From contig JARULA010000002.1 of the NCBI GenBank assembly GCA_029688995.1, positions 434,001 through 498,000 of the forward strand: 64,000 nt of DNA. Direction: 5' to 3'. The notes beneath the pieces were generated by a model that saw only the letters and a list, made by a program, of their open reading frames with translations, made no database searches and was not told where the DNA came from. This DNA is from Marinilabiliaceae bacterium ANBcel2 (lineage in GTDB: Bacteria > Bacteroidota > Bacteroidia > Bacteroidales > Marinilabiliaceae). Below, in pieces: positions 17,691 through 27,570 of the stretch. Every line of letters begins with the position of its first letter. Position 1 is the first letter of the stretch. Made by a program: the position numbers and the translations under genes.

Positions 17691-18422
17691 TTATTCATCA
17701 TCTCTGGTAAGAGTTTGTTGCCAGTGACATTTCAATTCGTTTTCTGATTCAATAATAAGCACGTAAGGATCATCAAACTCTGAGTTTGAATGTTCAATCA
17801 CAATGCTTAATGGATTATCTTCTGAAGAAACGCCAGAAGGAGCTTCATAATTTTCTATTGTCCAGGTTGCATTTTCATCAATTTCGCCTGACTGACTTGC
17901 ATGCTGACCTTCAACTTTTTCCAGTATTGCAGAACCATCAGAGGAAAGAACTACATTTATACGCTCAGCAACGTTTGTGAAAGTGCCGGCCATTGACTCT
18001 TTAGTGTACTCATCACCATTACCATTTTCGTCGCCGTTATTACCACCATTTGTTTTGAAGTAGAGGGTGCCATCAAGTGGGCATACTAATACTGTTTCTC
18101 CATCTTCTGATACGGCCAGATACTCTAAAGTCCCCTCTTCATCTTCTACAATAACTCCGCTCTTGGATGTTTTCCATGTATCATTTTGCGATACCCAATC
18201 CATTTGTCCTTCATAGATAAACCCAAACCATGAAGATAGATCTTCATTTAATCTAAGGACTTCTACTTCACCAAAGCCTGGAAGTGATTGCCATTCACCA
18301 ATAAAGTCTTCCTGAGGTAGCTTGTCATCATCATCATCACTACAGGCGGTTGTGAAAAATAAAACTGCTCCCACTAAAAGAAAAGGAAGCCACATAAATT
18401 TCTTTTTTGAACTTGTACTCAT
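17691..18422 (-). CDS. Lipoprotein with two lipocalin-like segments
   Basis: This 243-residue protein has a lipoprotein signal (hydrophobic stretch then TTACSDDDDD, lipobox Cys at about residue 27). The run of five Asp directly after the Cys resembles the acidic export signal for surface lipoproteins in Bacteroidota. Two similar halves follow: residues about 38-115 starting EDFIGEWQSL and about 140-243 starting ESMAGTFTNV, each with strand patterns like lipocalin-like domains of Bacteroidota lipoproteins. They are joined by a Gly/Asn/Asp-rich linker (125-138). The function is unknown. It is a single-gene unit. Confidence 0.65.
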   Translation of the reverse strand: MSTSSKKKFMWLPFLLVGAVLFFTTACSDDDDDKLPQEDFIGEWQSLPGFGEVEVLRLNEDLSSWFGFIYEGQMDWVSQNDTWKTSKSGVIVEDEEGTLEYLAVSEDGETVLVCPLDGTLYFKTNGGNNGDENGNGDEYTKESMAGTFTNVAERINVVLSSDGSAILEKVEGQHASQSGEIDENATWTIENYEAPSGVSSEDNPLSIVIEHSNSEFDDPYVLIIESENELKCHWQQTLTRDDE

Positions 18423-18574
18423 CTTGTTTTAAATTTTAAATTAGTATTTCTTATTTTCACCAATTAGTTGTTTTAAATTGTGGTTTTTGAAAAAAAAAGT
18501 GACTTTTTGGATAGCTGGAAAAGTTAGATATTCTAAACTTTGTGAGTTCTATGTTGATTACTAATGTTTTAAAA

Positions 18575-18616
18575 ATAAAAAAAGGGCTGCCTATTTTTTA
18601 GACAACCCTTTTTTTA
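18575..18616 (-). terminator. Terminator downstream of the DUF3332 gene
   Basis: An A-rich GGGCTG / CAACCC hairpin with flanking A and T runs (AAAAAAAGGG and CCCTTTTTTT) follows the stop of the gene at 18634 on the minus strand. Confidence 0.8.
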
Positions 18617-18633
18617 TTTTTTAGTAAGATTTT

Positions 18634-19206
18634 TTATTTCTCTACAACAAGGTTTTGCTCGCTAAACATCTCTTTTACTGCGGCTACACCGTTATGGTCA
18701 GCTGTGACAGTTATACTCTTTTTTCCGGGAAGATAGATGTTTGCCTTTTGGTTTTCAGTTAGCTCTACAAGTTTAATATCTTCGTTTTCATCTATATAAC
18801 TCCACGATTCTTCATTTTCGTCATATACCAGAGCTCCTGACTTTCCTTTTTCATCTCCTTCGAGCTGAACAAAATCGAAACGGTTTTGAGAGGCGGTTAT
18901 TTTATACTTAACTCCATCTTTTTTTACAATTTGAGTTTCAGTTTCTCCTGATTCCATTGCTAACGGACTAGAGCCTGACCAGAATTCAATAGAGTTAAGT
19001 ACTACTCCATCAACCAATAATGTTATTGAATAGACAGGAACAATCAGCATAGCCAAAAATACAACTTCATTAGCCCATTTGTTGCCTATACTTTTATTCC
19101 AGTCATAAACATTATTAGTTAACTGAAATGAGCCAATACATGATGTTTGAAAAGATCCAATTGTTAAAGCCATAACGATGGCTCCTGTAATTTTAAGTTT
19201 TCTCAT
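18634..19206 (-). CDS. DUF3332 lipoprotein-like protein
   Basis: This is a 190-residue protein from the ATG at 19206; a longer reading from 19245 adds 13 polar residues before the signal peptide and is rejected. It starts MRKLKITGAIVMALTIGSFQTSCIGSF, a lipoprotein-type signal with Cys in the TSCIGSF box. The segment SCIGSFQLTNNVYDWNKSIGNKWANEVVFLAMLIVPVYSITLLVDGVVLNSIEFW is characteristic of DUF3332, including a second hydrophobic helix. The C-terminal part is a hydrophilic beta domain. No function is known for the family. It has its own downstream terminator and no co-directional partner close upstream. Confidence 0.75.
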   Translation of the reverse strand: MRKLKITGAIVMALTIGSFQTSCIGSFQLTNNVYDWNKSIGNKWANEVVFLAMLIVPVYSITLLVDGVVLNSIEFWSGSSPLAMESGETETQIVKKDGVKYKITASQNRFDFVQLEGDEKGKSGALVYDENEESWSYIDENEDIKLVELTENQKANIYLPGKKSITVTADHNGVAAVKEMFSEQNLVVEK

Positions 19207-19450
19207 TTTTTTAAGTTTTATTGTGTTAGTAATAACTCTATTCAAAATTAAGGCTTAATGCGAACTTTTGCATAATAAATCTTTCTTCATTTTTACTTTA
19301 ATGTTTAAATGGTCGTTATAATAATCTGTTTTTATGGTAAGATGGTGAATAATAGGTATGTAGCCTTAAGGTGAAGAATCCTGTTGCTGTTGTTTTTTTA
19401 ATTAAACAATATTGATGTAGTTCTGTTAGATTTTAATAAATCAAACAGCA

Positions 19451-20326
19451 ATGAAGAAGGAGAAGGCAGGATATATAGAAGGAGTTGTATCTGTTTTATC
19501 GAACGGAGTCCTTTTTGCATTTAAGTTGTGGGCCGGGATGGCTACAGGTTCAATTGCATTAACTGCTGATGCCTGGCATACTTTATCCGATTCATTAAGT
19601 TCTTTTATTGTTATAGCCTCGGCTCGTCTTTCTGCAAAAAAGCCTGATAAAAAGCATCCATATGGCCATGGGAGATGGGAGCAGATTGCAGCTTTACTAA
19701 TTGCTTTTTTGCTTGCTGTTATTGCTTTTGATTTTTTTATAGAGGCTATTACTAATCTGCACTACAGAGAATCTCCCAATTTTGGAGCTTTTGCAATAGG
19801 GGTAATAGTTGCATCAATTATTTTTAAAGAGCTTCTTGCACAGTATGCATTTTACCTGTGTCGAAAAAGTGGAAACCTTACAGTTAAGGCCGACGGATGG
19901 CATCATAGAACCGACTCTCTCTCATCTGTTGTTGTTTTGGCAGGAATCTTTTTATCGGGTTATTTATGGTGGATTGATAGTTTTTTAGGAATTGTGCTAT
20001 CAGCTATGTTGTTGTATGCTGCTTTTAATATTGGTAAAGAAGCTGTTGAAAAATATCTTGGAGAAAAACCTTCAATGAAGCTTATTGATGAGATTATAAA
20101 TGTTACTAAATCTGTTTCTGCACATGAGTTACATCCACACCATTTTCATATTCATAATTATGGTACACATCGTGAACTTACCTTTCATATTAAGTTTGAG
20201 AGCGAGGTCTCTATTGGATACGGACATGAAATAGCAACAGAGATAGAGACCAGGATTTTTGAACGGCTAGGTGTTATTGCAACAATCCATATTGAGCCTC
20301 ACGGTTATAAACATGATTCTGATTAA
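19451..20326 (+). CDS. Cation diffusion facilitator (CDF) family metal transporter
   Basis: This 291-residue protein of the Zn/Fe/Mn efflux family has about six transmembrane helices. Metal-binding HxxxD motifs appear in helix 2 (ADAWHTLSDSLSS, near residue 45) and helix 5 (ADGWHHRTDSLSS, near residue 155), preceded by the KKPDKKHPYGHGRWEQ loop. The C-terminal cytoplasmic domain (about 205-291) is His-rich (HELHPHHFHIHNYG) and fits the metal-sensing dimer domain. It probably exports divalent metals from the cytoplasm; the metal is not determined. It converges with the next gene. Confidence 0.88.
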   Translation: MKKEKAGYIEGVVSVLSNGVLFAFKLWAGMATGSIALTADAWHTLSDSLSSFIVIASARLSAKKPDKKHPYGHGRWEQIAALLIAFLLAVIAFDFFIEAITNLHYRESPNFGAFAIGVIVASIIFKELLAQYAFYLCRKSGNLTVKADGWHHRTDSLSSVVVLAGIFLSGYLWWIDSFLGIVLSAMLLYAAFNIGKEAVEKYLGEKPSMKLIDEIINVTKSVSAHELHPHHFHIHNYGTHRELTFHIKFESEVSIGYGHEIATEIETRIFERLGVIATIHIEPHGYKHDSD

Positions 20327-20328
20327 CT

Positions 20329-20772
20329 TTAGCTTGTACTGCTAAATGAGTAAATTCCTAAGTGAATTAATGCTATTATTATCGCTGCATATAAAAAAAT
20401 GCTAATGGAGGCTGACCAGATAAAAGCTCTGTTTTTCATTTGAAATGCTTTTGAGGTTGCACCCATTAACCATATGCCTGTCCATGGTGTTATAAGAAGC
20501 ACATACCATATTCCGTAACGATTAATATATTTTTTTGTTTTTGGTGAAATCGGTTTAGTTACTCTTTTTCTTATCCATGTAATTGATAAAATCCACTTTT
20601 CCCCTCTATCTATTATAAATAGTGGAGCTAGATTTCCCGAGACAGAAAATAGCAGAAGGGAGATGGGATCTAAACCCATTCCTACTCCTGCCGGTATTGC
20701 TACAAAGATTTCAAATGCAGGGATAAAGCTGATAAACCAGACTGATACCGCTTGTATAATATATTCTAGCAA
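20329..20772 (-). CDS. Small multi-drug export family-like membrane protein
   Basis: This 147-residue protein has about four hydrophobic segments. The N-terminal part (FISFIPAFEIFVAIPAGVGMGLDPISLLLFSVSGNLAPLFII) resembles the PF06695 small multi-drug export family, which has a conserved E-x-AIP-x-G segment and GN-x2-P. The name of that family is historical and transport has hardly been shown. It is in the same direction as the chemoreceptor gene, which starts upstream of nothing shared; no functional link is evident. Confidence 0.55.
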   Translation of the reverse strand: MLEYIIQAVSVWFISFIPAFEIFVAIPAGVGMGLDPISLLLFSVSGNLAPLFIIDRGEKWILSITWIRKRVTKPISPKTKKYINRYGIWYVLLITPWTGIWLMGATSKAFQMKNRAFIWSASISIFLYAAIIIALIHLGIYSFSSTS

Positions 20773-20799
20773 TGTTTCTTTTTTTAAAATATTTACAGT

Positions 20800-22722
20800 T
20801 TATATTTTGAAAAAGCTAACCTGATTTTTTAAGCTGTCAGCTTGTGAGGATAACTCTTCAGCACTTGAAGCCATCTCTTCACTTGAGGCAGCATTTTGTT
20901 GTATAACCTGACTTAATTCCTGAATAGCATTGTTAACCTGATCTGTTCCTGTAGATTGTTCGCGTGATGCTGCTGCAATCTCTTTTACCAATTGTGTAGT
21001 CTCTTCTACATGAGGCATTATTTCTACCATTTTAACACCTGCTCCTTCGGCCAGGGTTAAACTTTTACTTGAAAGTGTTACTATCTCATCTGCAGCTTCT
21101 TTACTTTTCTCTGCAAGCTTTCTAACTTCTGCAGCTACTACAGAAAAGCCTCTTCCTTGTTCACCTGCCCGGGCTGCTTCAACAGCAGCATTTAAAGCCA
21201 GAATATTTGTTTGAAATGCTATATCATTAATAATAGTTATTTTTTCATCAATTAATCGATTAGCTTCAATTGCGCTTTTTGCTCTTTCTGCTACTTCATT
21301 TATTCCGTTATGTGCAGCTGTTGATATTTTTGCTGTTTTTCCTGCATTGGAACTGTTTTGATCAACGTTTGCTGAGATCTCTTCTATTGTAGAGGAGATC
21401 TCTTCGGTTGACGATGCCTGCTCAGATGCACCTTGTGATATCTGGATACTGCTGTTGCTTATTTGAGAACTGGCATCAGCAATGTAATTAGCTCCTTCTG
21501 TTATCTCTTTTATAATCACTATCAGTTTCTCTCGCATTAATGTGAAAGCATTATATAATTTGCCTATCTCATCATTAGATGTTTTTACGTTGTGAGTTTT
21601 ATTTAAATCACCATTTGCCATTTCGGTTGCAATAAAAACCATGTCAGATAGAGGGCGTATAAGTTTTTTAGTATATAACACTACTGCCATAATACCGATG
21701 ATAGCTAATATAATGCCTATTACTATTTGATTTCTCATTAATCTGTTTGCCTCTGCTGTTACAACACTTCTGGGAATCGAAAATCGTGCTTGCCATAACT
21801 GATCTGCCCGTCCGGTTTGAATGGGTATGCGCATTTCAATGATATTATCATCTTCAATTACCTGTAACTCTCCTCTTTGAATAGATTCTATCTCCTCTTG
21901 ATAGTTTTCCGAAACTATCTTTTCAAGATTGTTTCCAATTAACTCGGGATTTCTACGGTCAGCAGCTATGATTCCATTATTTGAGATAATTGTTGCATCA
22001 AAATTGTTTTCAAAGTGATCTCCTTCAGAGATAACATTTTGAATAAATGTAATAGGAATATCTAACCCTGTTACTCCTAAAAACTGATTATTATCTATTA
22101 TGGGAGCCATGGTGGAGACCATAAGCACCTCTTCTCCCTGAACTGGATATAGTACCGGTTCGGTAAGGTATTGATTCATATTTAGTTTTGGTATCCAATA
22201 CCATGGACCTACTTCAGCAGTTTCATAATCTATTAATGCTTCAACAGCAACATTTTCGCCATCTTTAGTAATATAGGATAAAAATCTTCCTGTTTCATCG
22301 TGATATTGTGCGTTAATATACTCTTCATCTTTGTTGTCAAAAGCATCAGGTTCAAATGCAAGTGTAAATCCAAGAAAGTTCTCATTTGAGAGGAGAACAT
22401 TTTTTGCCATATCTATGGCCAGCTCCCTGCTTATGCTTCCCTGATAATCATCATTTAAAGCTGCAGTTAACACATTTGCCATAACTTCTGCATTTTCCAT
22501 TGCTTCGTTTAACGAGTTGTTAATTTCACGGGTGTAGTTTAAAGCTATAGCTCGTGCTTCACTTCTGGTTTGTTCAACCGATTCTCTTGTTACCTGTATT
22601 GTTGAGTATGTAATTAATATTGCTGAAATAACTACCATTCCCAGTCCGATTACCACTCCAAGCTTTTGCATTAAAGATACCTCTTTACTGGTATCTCTCC
22701 ATTTCATATTAAATCGCCTCAT
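20800..22722 (-). CDS. Methyl-accepting chemotaxis protein with dCache sensor
   Basis: This 640-residue receptor has a first transmembrane helix near residues 20-45 and a periplasmic double-Cache domain (about 50-325) with the small-molecule segment [28 protein letters not shown] second transmembrane helix (about 330-352) and a HAMP domain (about 355-405) follow. The signalling domain has the conserved hairpin tip [20 protein letters not shown] and flanking Gln/Glu methylation sites. dCache domains of this type often bind amino acids or organic acids. It suggests chemotaxis-like signalling. No che genes are near, and gliding rather than flagella fits the gld genes in the window. Confidence 0.93.
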   Translation of the reverse strand: MRRFNMKWRDTSKEVSLMQKLGVVIGLGMVVISAILITYSTIQVTRESVEQTRSEARAIALNYTREINNSLNEAMENAEVMANVLTAALNDDYQGSISRELAIDMAKNVLLSNENFLGFTLAFEPDAFDNKDEEYINAQYHDETGRFLSYITKDGENVAVEALIDYETAEVGPWYWIPKLNMNQYLTEPVLYPVQGEEVLMVSTMAPIIDNNQFLGVTGLDIPITFIQNVISEGDHFENNFDATIISNNGIIAADRRNPELIGNNLEKIVSENYQEEIESIQRGELQVIEDDNIIEMRIPIQTGRADQLWQARFSIPRSVVTAEANRLMRNQIVIGIILAIIGIMAVVLYTKKLIRPLSDMVFIATEMANGDLNKTHNVKTSNDEIGKLYNAFTLMREKLIVIIKEITEGANYIADASSQISNSSIQISQGASEQASSTEEISSTIEEISANVDQNSSNAGKTAKISTAAHNGINEVAERAKSAIEANRLIDEKITIINDIAFQTNILALNAAVEAARAGEQGRGFSVVAAEVRKLAEKSKEAADEIVTLSSKSLTLAEGAGVKMVEIMPHVEETTQLVKEIAAASREQSTGTDQVNNAIQELSQVIQQNAASSEEMASSAEELSSQADSLKNQVSFFKI

Positions 22723-22892
22723 GCTCTTTTAATTTATTAAGTTTTACAGGGATTTATTTATCCACTATTTTGTTTGTGTTTGTGTGACATAAGGTGTTAC
22801 GCTGTTTTTTGCATATAGTTGTAGTTTTTTTATTAATCTTATTTAAATGATCTCAATAACTGTTTTTTTGTTGTGGTTTTTTATTATAAAAT

Positions 22893-22931
22893 AAAAAAGG
22901 GCTAGCTGTTTTTAGCAGTAGCCCTTTTTTT
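22893..22931 (-). terminator. Terminator downstream of the GH2 gene
   Basis: AAAAAAGGGCTA and TAGCCCTTTTTTT form the arms of a hairpin with a loop containing a second small inverted repeat (GCTG/CAGC-like). It lies between the GH2 stop and the chemoreceptor gene and ends in a T-run on the minus strand. Confidence 0.85.
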
Positions 22932-22950
22932 GATTTAAGTGTGTTGCGAT

Positions 22951-25404
22951 CTATTTTGTCTCTATTTTTATTGTGGCACTTTTTACACCTTCAGCTTCGG
23001 CAGTAAACTTTATTACTCCTGCCTCTTTTGCGGATTGAACTATTGCAGTTAACTGACCACTAAAAAGGGGCATTTTGGGATGGTGAAACATGTTTAGATC
23101 TGTTGGATCTCCGTTAGCTGCTGCTCTAAATTCTCCATTACCTTTTATCGAGAAGTTGAGCATGCGTGTTTCGGTAGGAACTGTATTACCATTTTTATCT
23201 ACAATTCTTGCATTTATATATGACAAATCTTTTCCATTAGCTTTAATTGTTTGACGATCGGGAGTGAGAACAATTTTGTAGGGGTCTTTGGCTGTAACAA
23301 TCTTCTCTGTTGCAACCTTGTTACCCTTTTTATCCATTGCTACTACTTTTACTTCTCCCGGTTCATATTTTACATCCATCCACATTAATCTATATCTGTG
23401 TAAAAGCGTTGAATCATTTTTTGTTCTAACTCCCTGGCTTTTTCCATTTATGAAAAGCTCAGCTGAGGGATGGTTTGTATAGACAAATACAGGGGTGATT
23501 TCTCCTTCTCGTCCTTCCCAGTTCCAGTGAGGTAAAATATGTAATGTCTCCTCGTTTTTATTCCATATACTACGATATAGGTAGTATCTATCTTTTGGAA
23601 TGCTTGCCAGATCGATTATTCCAAACATTGAACTTCTGTTTGGCCATGCATCTGTATCATATGGTGTGGGTTCTCCCAAATAGTCGAAGCCTGTCCATAC
23701 GAACTGCCCCATAGTCCATTCATAGTCATCTGCCAGAGCGAAATCTTCATCGGGAATGTTTGACCAGTTACAATACTCCAGATCATACGATGATGAGTGA
23801 TGGTCATCATAAGTTACATGTCTCTTTTTCTTAGGAGGAAATTTATATATCCCTCTTGAGCTGACTGTTGATGCTGTTTCAGAGCCAAGTACAAAACGTT
23901 GTGGTAAACGTTCGTAAGTCTCGTTATATCGGTGTGTACGATAGTTTAATCCCGGTATATCTATCATTGCTGCAAAACCATTATCTAACACGCAGCTTAC
24001 CTGGTCCATACCGCAGTTGACCGGTCTGGTTGGATCTTCTCTGTGGCAAATATCCTGAAGAAACTTTGCAACTCTGTATCCATCGGGGCTGCATTGAGTA
24101 GGTACTTCGTTGCCTATGCTCCACATTACTACACTTGGATTATTTCGGAAGTGTCTTATCATATTAATAAGATCTTTTTCTGCCCAGTCGTCAAAAAAAC
24201 GGTGATAGCCATTTTTTGTTTTTGCTATATCCCACTCATCAAATGCTTCAACTACCAACATAAATCCCATTTCATCGCATAGCTCTACAAGTTCAGGAGC
24301 CGGCATATTATGTGATGTTCGAATTGCATCTACTCCCATATCTTTAAGTAATACCAGTTGTCGTCGAATGGCAGCTTTATTTACTGCTGCACCTAATGGA
24401 CCTAAATCGTGATGGTTGTTTACACCTTGAAACTTTCTTCTCTCCCCGTTAAGGAAAAATCCTTTTTCGGGAACAAACTTTATATCTCTTATTCCAAATC
24501 TTGTTGAGTAGGTGTCTGTATGTACTCCTTTGTGATAGACTTTACTTACAGCCTTATAAAGCACTGGATTTTCGGGGCTCCATAAATTGGGTTTGTTAAC
24601 TAGAAAATGTTGTTCATAAGGTCTGTCTTCATAATAAATCTGTGTCGTTCTTTGATTAGCTACTTTATCTCCTTTTTGATTGTATATAGTAGTTTTTATC
24701 TCAACGGCGTCTCCGTTCTTTGCATTATTTAGTTCAGTTTCAAGTTTTACTGATGCAAACTCTTCTGTAATATGAGGAGTTGTAATAAAAGTTCCCCATA
24801 TAGGTATGTGCACTTCATTTGTTTTTATAAGATATACATTGCGGTAGAGGCCTGCACCGGGATACCAACGTGATGATTGCTCTTTATTTTGGAGGCGTAC
24901 AGCTAATGTGTTCTCTTTTCCATCTTTGGTAAGAAAATCTGTAATATCAAAATGAAAAGCATTATATCCGTATGGCCAAAATCCTAGTTTTTCACCGTTT
25001 ATGTACACTTCGGCTTCACTCATAGCTCCTTCAAAAAGGATATTAACTCTTTCTTTTTCTTTAGTTGATATATCTACATCAAAAGTTGTACGGTACCAAC
25101 CAACTCCCATATATGGGAGTCCTCCGGTTCTACCGGTTTTTCTTGTAGGTATCTCCTCTTTATTTTGGATTATTGCTACTATTTGTACGTCGTTTTCTTC
25201 ATCGAAGGGACCATATATTGCCCAATCATGTGGGATGGTTACATTTTCCCATGAGCTGTCATCATATTGGGGGTTATATGCATCAATTTGTTCTCCTTTT
25301 GTAAATTTCCAGTTTTTATCAAGTAATATCTTTTCTCGCTTTTGAGCATCCGATAGATTATGAATTATCAATAAAATTGATATGATTATTATTAACTGTT
25401 TCAT
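22951..25404 (-). CDS. Glycoside hydrolase family 2 (beta-galactosidase-like)
   Basis: This 817-residue secreted enzyme has a signal peptide (about residues 1-20, ending in LSDAQ). In order it shows the GH2 sugar-binding domain (from NWKFTKGE), the Ig-like domain (about 205-310), the TIM barrel with the acid/base Glu433 in SIGNEVPTQ and the nucleophile Glu509 in LGSETAS, and then DUF4982 and Ig-like C-terminal domains. This layout is typical of Bacteroidota exo-beta-galactosidases that act on glycans at the surface or in the periplasm. Beta-mannosidase or beta-glucuronidase activity cannot be excluded. A GH31 gene lies 54 bases upstream in the same direction, so the two are likely co-transcribed. 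Confidence 0.88.
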   Translation of the reverse strand: MKQLIIIISILLIIHNLSDAQKREKILLDKNWKFTKGEQIDAYNPQYDDSSWENVTIPHDWAIYGPFDEENDVQIVAIIQNKEEIPTRKTGRTGGLPYMGVGWYRTTFDVDISTKEKERVNILFEGAMSEAEVYINGEKLGFWPYGYNAFHFDITDFLTKDGKENTLAVRLQNKEQSSRWYPGAGLYRNVYLIKTNEVHIPIWGTFITTPHITEEFASVKLETELNNAKNGDAVEIKTTIYNQKGDKVANQRTTQIYYEDRPYEQHFLVNKPNLWSPENPVLYKAVSKVYHKGVHTDTYSTRFGIRDIKFVPEKGFFLNGERRKFQGVNNHHDLGPLGAAVNKAAIRRQLVLLKDMGVDAIRTSHNMPAPELVELCDEMGFMLVVEAFDEWDIAKTKNGYHRFFDDWAEKDLINMIRHFRNNPSVVMWSIGNEVPTQCSPDGYRVAKFLQDICHREDPTRPVNCGMDQVSCVLDNGFAAMIDIPGLNYRTHRYNETYERLPQRFVLGSETASTVSSRGIYKFPPKKKRHVTYDDHHSSSYDLEYCNWSNIPDEDFALADDYEWTMGQFVWTGFDYLGEPTPYDTDAWPNRSSMFGIIDLASIPKDRYYLYRSIWNKNEETLHILPHWNWEGREGEITPVFVYTNHPSAELFINGKSQGVRTKNDSTLLHRYRLMWMDVKYEPGEVKVVAMDKKGNKVATEKIVTAKDPYKIVLTPDRQTIKANGKDLSYINARIVDKNGNTVPTETRMLNFSIKGNGEFRAAANGDPTDLNMFHHPKMPLFSGQLTAIVQSAKEAGVIKFTAEAEGVKSATIKIETK

Positions 25405-25458
25405 TTTCTTATATTAATTAATGGTTAATCGGCAGATAAACTTTTTGACAGATAGCTT

Positions 25459-27042
25459 TTACTTTAGTTTTTTAAAGTATGGAAGTCGGTTTAATGGCAC
25501 ATTTATAGAAATGGTTTGTCCACCTTTATGAGTCTCTCCTTTATCATCTCTCCATTCTCCTTTTGGAAGTTTTACCTCTCTTCTGTTTTCCGGAGTTACT
25601 ACTGGTGCAACCAGATATCTTTCTCCGAGCATAAATTGATCTTTACATGTTTCAAATCCTTCTCCCGGAAATGAATATTCCATGTGGCGCACTATTGGTT
25701 CACCTGTTTGTGCCGACTCTTTTGCTTTTTTGATTATGTAATCCCCTTTTTTCTGATGAAGCAGAGCCATTTCTCGCACAATAGAGAGGTTCTCTTCATT
25801 AAGAATTCTCCATGGGGCTACCGAGAATTGCATCATTGGCATTAGCGCGTGCACCTGGGTTGATCTTACAATAAGCTCCTGATCAAAGCTGTCTTGATCG
25901 ACATTTAAAAAAGTTTGATACTGTCCGCCACCTATCATATCGGGACATGTATATGCATACCCCAGCAGACCGGCCGCAATCATTTCCGGAATAAGAATTT
26001 GAACTGCATGCCATGAATAATCCTTATCGCCAAGTCGTTGAACCAGAGCTTCTCCCCCTAATTTCCAGCTTGCTCTATACTCATTAAACGAAAATTTGAG
26101 TCCGAGCTTTGCCCATGCTTTTGTGTGATCTACCGATAAAGCGTCCTCTTTATAGCTACTAAGTTGTGACATATCATAAAAGCGGGTGTCACCACCATCT
26201 AGCTTGAAACCGTCAACTCCATATTCATCTTTTAGATATTGCAGTTCTGCTGTGAAATGTTTTGTGGCTTTGGGATTTGTAAAATCATAGCAGGCGCTGA
26301 AACCATTCCACCACTGAATTATTGCAGAATTCCCGTCTTTGTCTTTAATAAGGTAGTTTTTTGCGTCAAGTTCGCGAAATTCCGGACTGTCAGGTGATAC
26401 GAATGGACATACCCAAAGCATTACCTTAAATCCCATTTCATGCAGTTTGTTAATCATCCCTTTTGGGTCGGGGAATTTGTCGGACTTAAATTCAAAATTA
26501 CCGTAATGTTTTTGCCAGTTATCATCAATCATTAATACACCAGGGGGTAAGCCGCTATCAATGATCCCTTTTGCGTAGGCAATAATATCTTCCTGATTTT
26601 GATTATACATTAATTCAATCCAGGTATTGTATTGTGGCATTGTGAAGAAAAGCAAATCAGGGAGCTCTCCTGATGGCGGGAAATGATTTTTACTTGCTTT
26701 TAAATAGGCCTCTTTTAAGGTTGTGCCTCCTTTTTTTATTTTAATGTTATTGTCATAACTACTGTTTAAAATGATACTGTTTTCTTTTACGGTGAATTTA
26801 AATGGGTGCTCACTCCAAACATATCTTCCTTTATTTGAAAGGAATAGAGGCACTGTTTGATTGTTAAAATTTTGCTTTTCGAGATCGATGGTTGAAACTG
26901 GTTGTATATAGGGCATTTGTGAGCCAAATGCTACAACACCTCCCCACCAGTATTCATCTTCCAGAAACTCAATTTTTGTAGTTGACTGGGCACTGATGTT
27001 TGTACTTAAACAGATTAACAGAGAAAAGATAATTAGCTTCAT
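25459..27042 (-). CDS. Glycoside hydrolase family 31 (MYORG/alpha-galactosidase-like)
   Basis: This 527-residue secreted enzyme has a signal peptide (about 1-19, ending in ISAQ). The GH31 barrel has the nucleophile Asp282 in DGFKLDGGD, preceded by the conserved MIDDNWQ segment near residue 175 and WVCPFVSPDSPEF near 217. It is shorter than typical alpha-glucosidases (more than 700 residues) and resembles the compact MYORG-like subgroup, in which alpha-galactosidase activity is known. The substrate is therefore uncertain. It precedes the GH2 gene in what looks like a two-gene glycan-degrading operon. No SusC/SusD pair or regulator of a polysaccharide locus is visible. Confidence 0.8.
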   Translation of the reverse strand: MKLIIFSLLICLSTNISAQSTTKIEFLEDEYWWGGVVAFGSQMPYIQPVSTIDLEKQNFNNQTVPLFLSNKGRYVWSEHPFKFTVKENSIILNSSYDNNIKIKKGGTTLKEAYLKASKNHFPPSGELPDLLFFTMPQYNTWIELMYNQNQEDIIAYAKGIIDSGLPPGVLMIDDNWQKHYGNFEFKSDKFPDPKGMINKLHEMGFKVMLWVCPFVSPDSPEFRELDAKNYLIKDKDGNSAIIQWWNGFSACYDFTNPKATKHFTAELQYLKDEYGVDGFKLDGGDTRFYDMSQLSSYKEDALSVDHTKAWAKLGLKFSFNEYRASWKLGGEALVQRLGDKDYSWHAVQILIPEMIAAGLLGYAYTCPDMIGGGQYQTFLNVDQDSFDQELIVRSTQVHALMPMMQFSVAPWRILNEENLSIVREMALLHQKKGDYIIKKAKESAQTGEPIVRHMEYSFPGEGFETCKDQFMLGERYLVAPVVTPENRREVKLPKGEWRDDKGETHKGGQTISINVPLNRLPYFKKLK

Positions 27043-27065
27043 GTCTTTATCGTTTTTTTTATTGT

Positions 27066-27128
27066 CACATGAAACTCACCACTTAGTCATACTTCTATGT
27101 TATAACTATTGCGTATGGCTCGTTTCAT
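27066..27128. repeat. Imperfect palindromic element, copy B
   Basis: A 63-bp intergenic element begins CACATGAAACTCACCA and ends TGGCTCGTTTCAT. The outer eight bases of the arms (CATGAAAC/GTTTCATG) pair perfectly and the inner CCA/TGG also pairs. It is a close relative of 6824-6888, with differences concentrated in the centre, as expected for a structured dispersed repeat. Confidence 0.6.
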
Positions 27129-27224
27129 GATTCAAAATATTTTGATTTGGATTTACAAAATTAATCTTTTTTGCATTAAGTATTACAAAATTAAAAAATA
27201 AGTGACCACTATTTGATTTTTTGC

Positions 27225-27560
27225 TTATCTGTTTTTGAGCTCTCTTTTTGTTATGTTGGTGTATGTATCATTGAAAAGATGGAGTGTTAATAGAATAATT
27301 GCCATGCTAAATATAGATGGTAGTATTGATGGAATTGTTATTAAAAAAGAGTCATATATAAAAGATATTTCGGGAAGTGTTAAAAAAACAGCTGCCCAAA
27401 TTGCTGCAATAATAGCTGCTGCTGAAAATAGTGCCGATATTTTCAGTTTCTTTTTTATTGCTTTTTCTGCTTCAATTTTGGACATCAAATTTTGAGTAAA
27501 ACTTTTAGAGGGTGATATTTTACTCTCAGCCATAACTTTTTTTATTAATGAGTCATCCAT
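27225..27560 (-). CDS. Small membrane protein, putative anti-sigma factor
   Basis: This is a 111-residue protein from ATG 27560; an upstream ATG at 27599 would overlap the sigma gene and is less likely. It starts MDDSLIKKVMAESKISPSKSFTQNLM, a short cytoplasmic helix region, then two hydrophobic segments (about residues 43-64 and 70-95). The arrangement directly after an ECF sigma gene (10-base gap) and the N-terminal helices followed by a membrane anchor fit a small anti-sigma factor of the Bacteroidota type. No zinc-finger motif is present. The role is inferred from context. Confidence 0.55.
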   Translation of the reverse strand: MDDSLIKKVMAESKISPSKSFTQNLMSKIEAEKAIKKKLKISALFSAAAIIAAIWAAVFLTLPEISFIYDSFLITIPSILPSIFSMAIILLTLHLFNDTYTNITKRELKNR

Positions 27561-27570
27561 AATTCTATTT

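Noticed and set aside
19207-19450. Riboswitch or metal-responsive element upstream of the CDF transporter
   Set aside because: No yybP-like, NiCo-like or other recognised conserved sequence or strong hairpin was seen.
22723-22950. Possible small RNA or gene between the chemoreceptor and the GH2 gene
   Set aside because: Only a terminator hairpin and AT-rich sequence are visible; no ORF, promoter match or structure beyond the terminator.
24043-24282. Plus-strand ORF inside the GH2 gene
   Set aside because: Antisense shadow of a conserved catalytic region (SIGNEVPTQ); no independent support.
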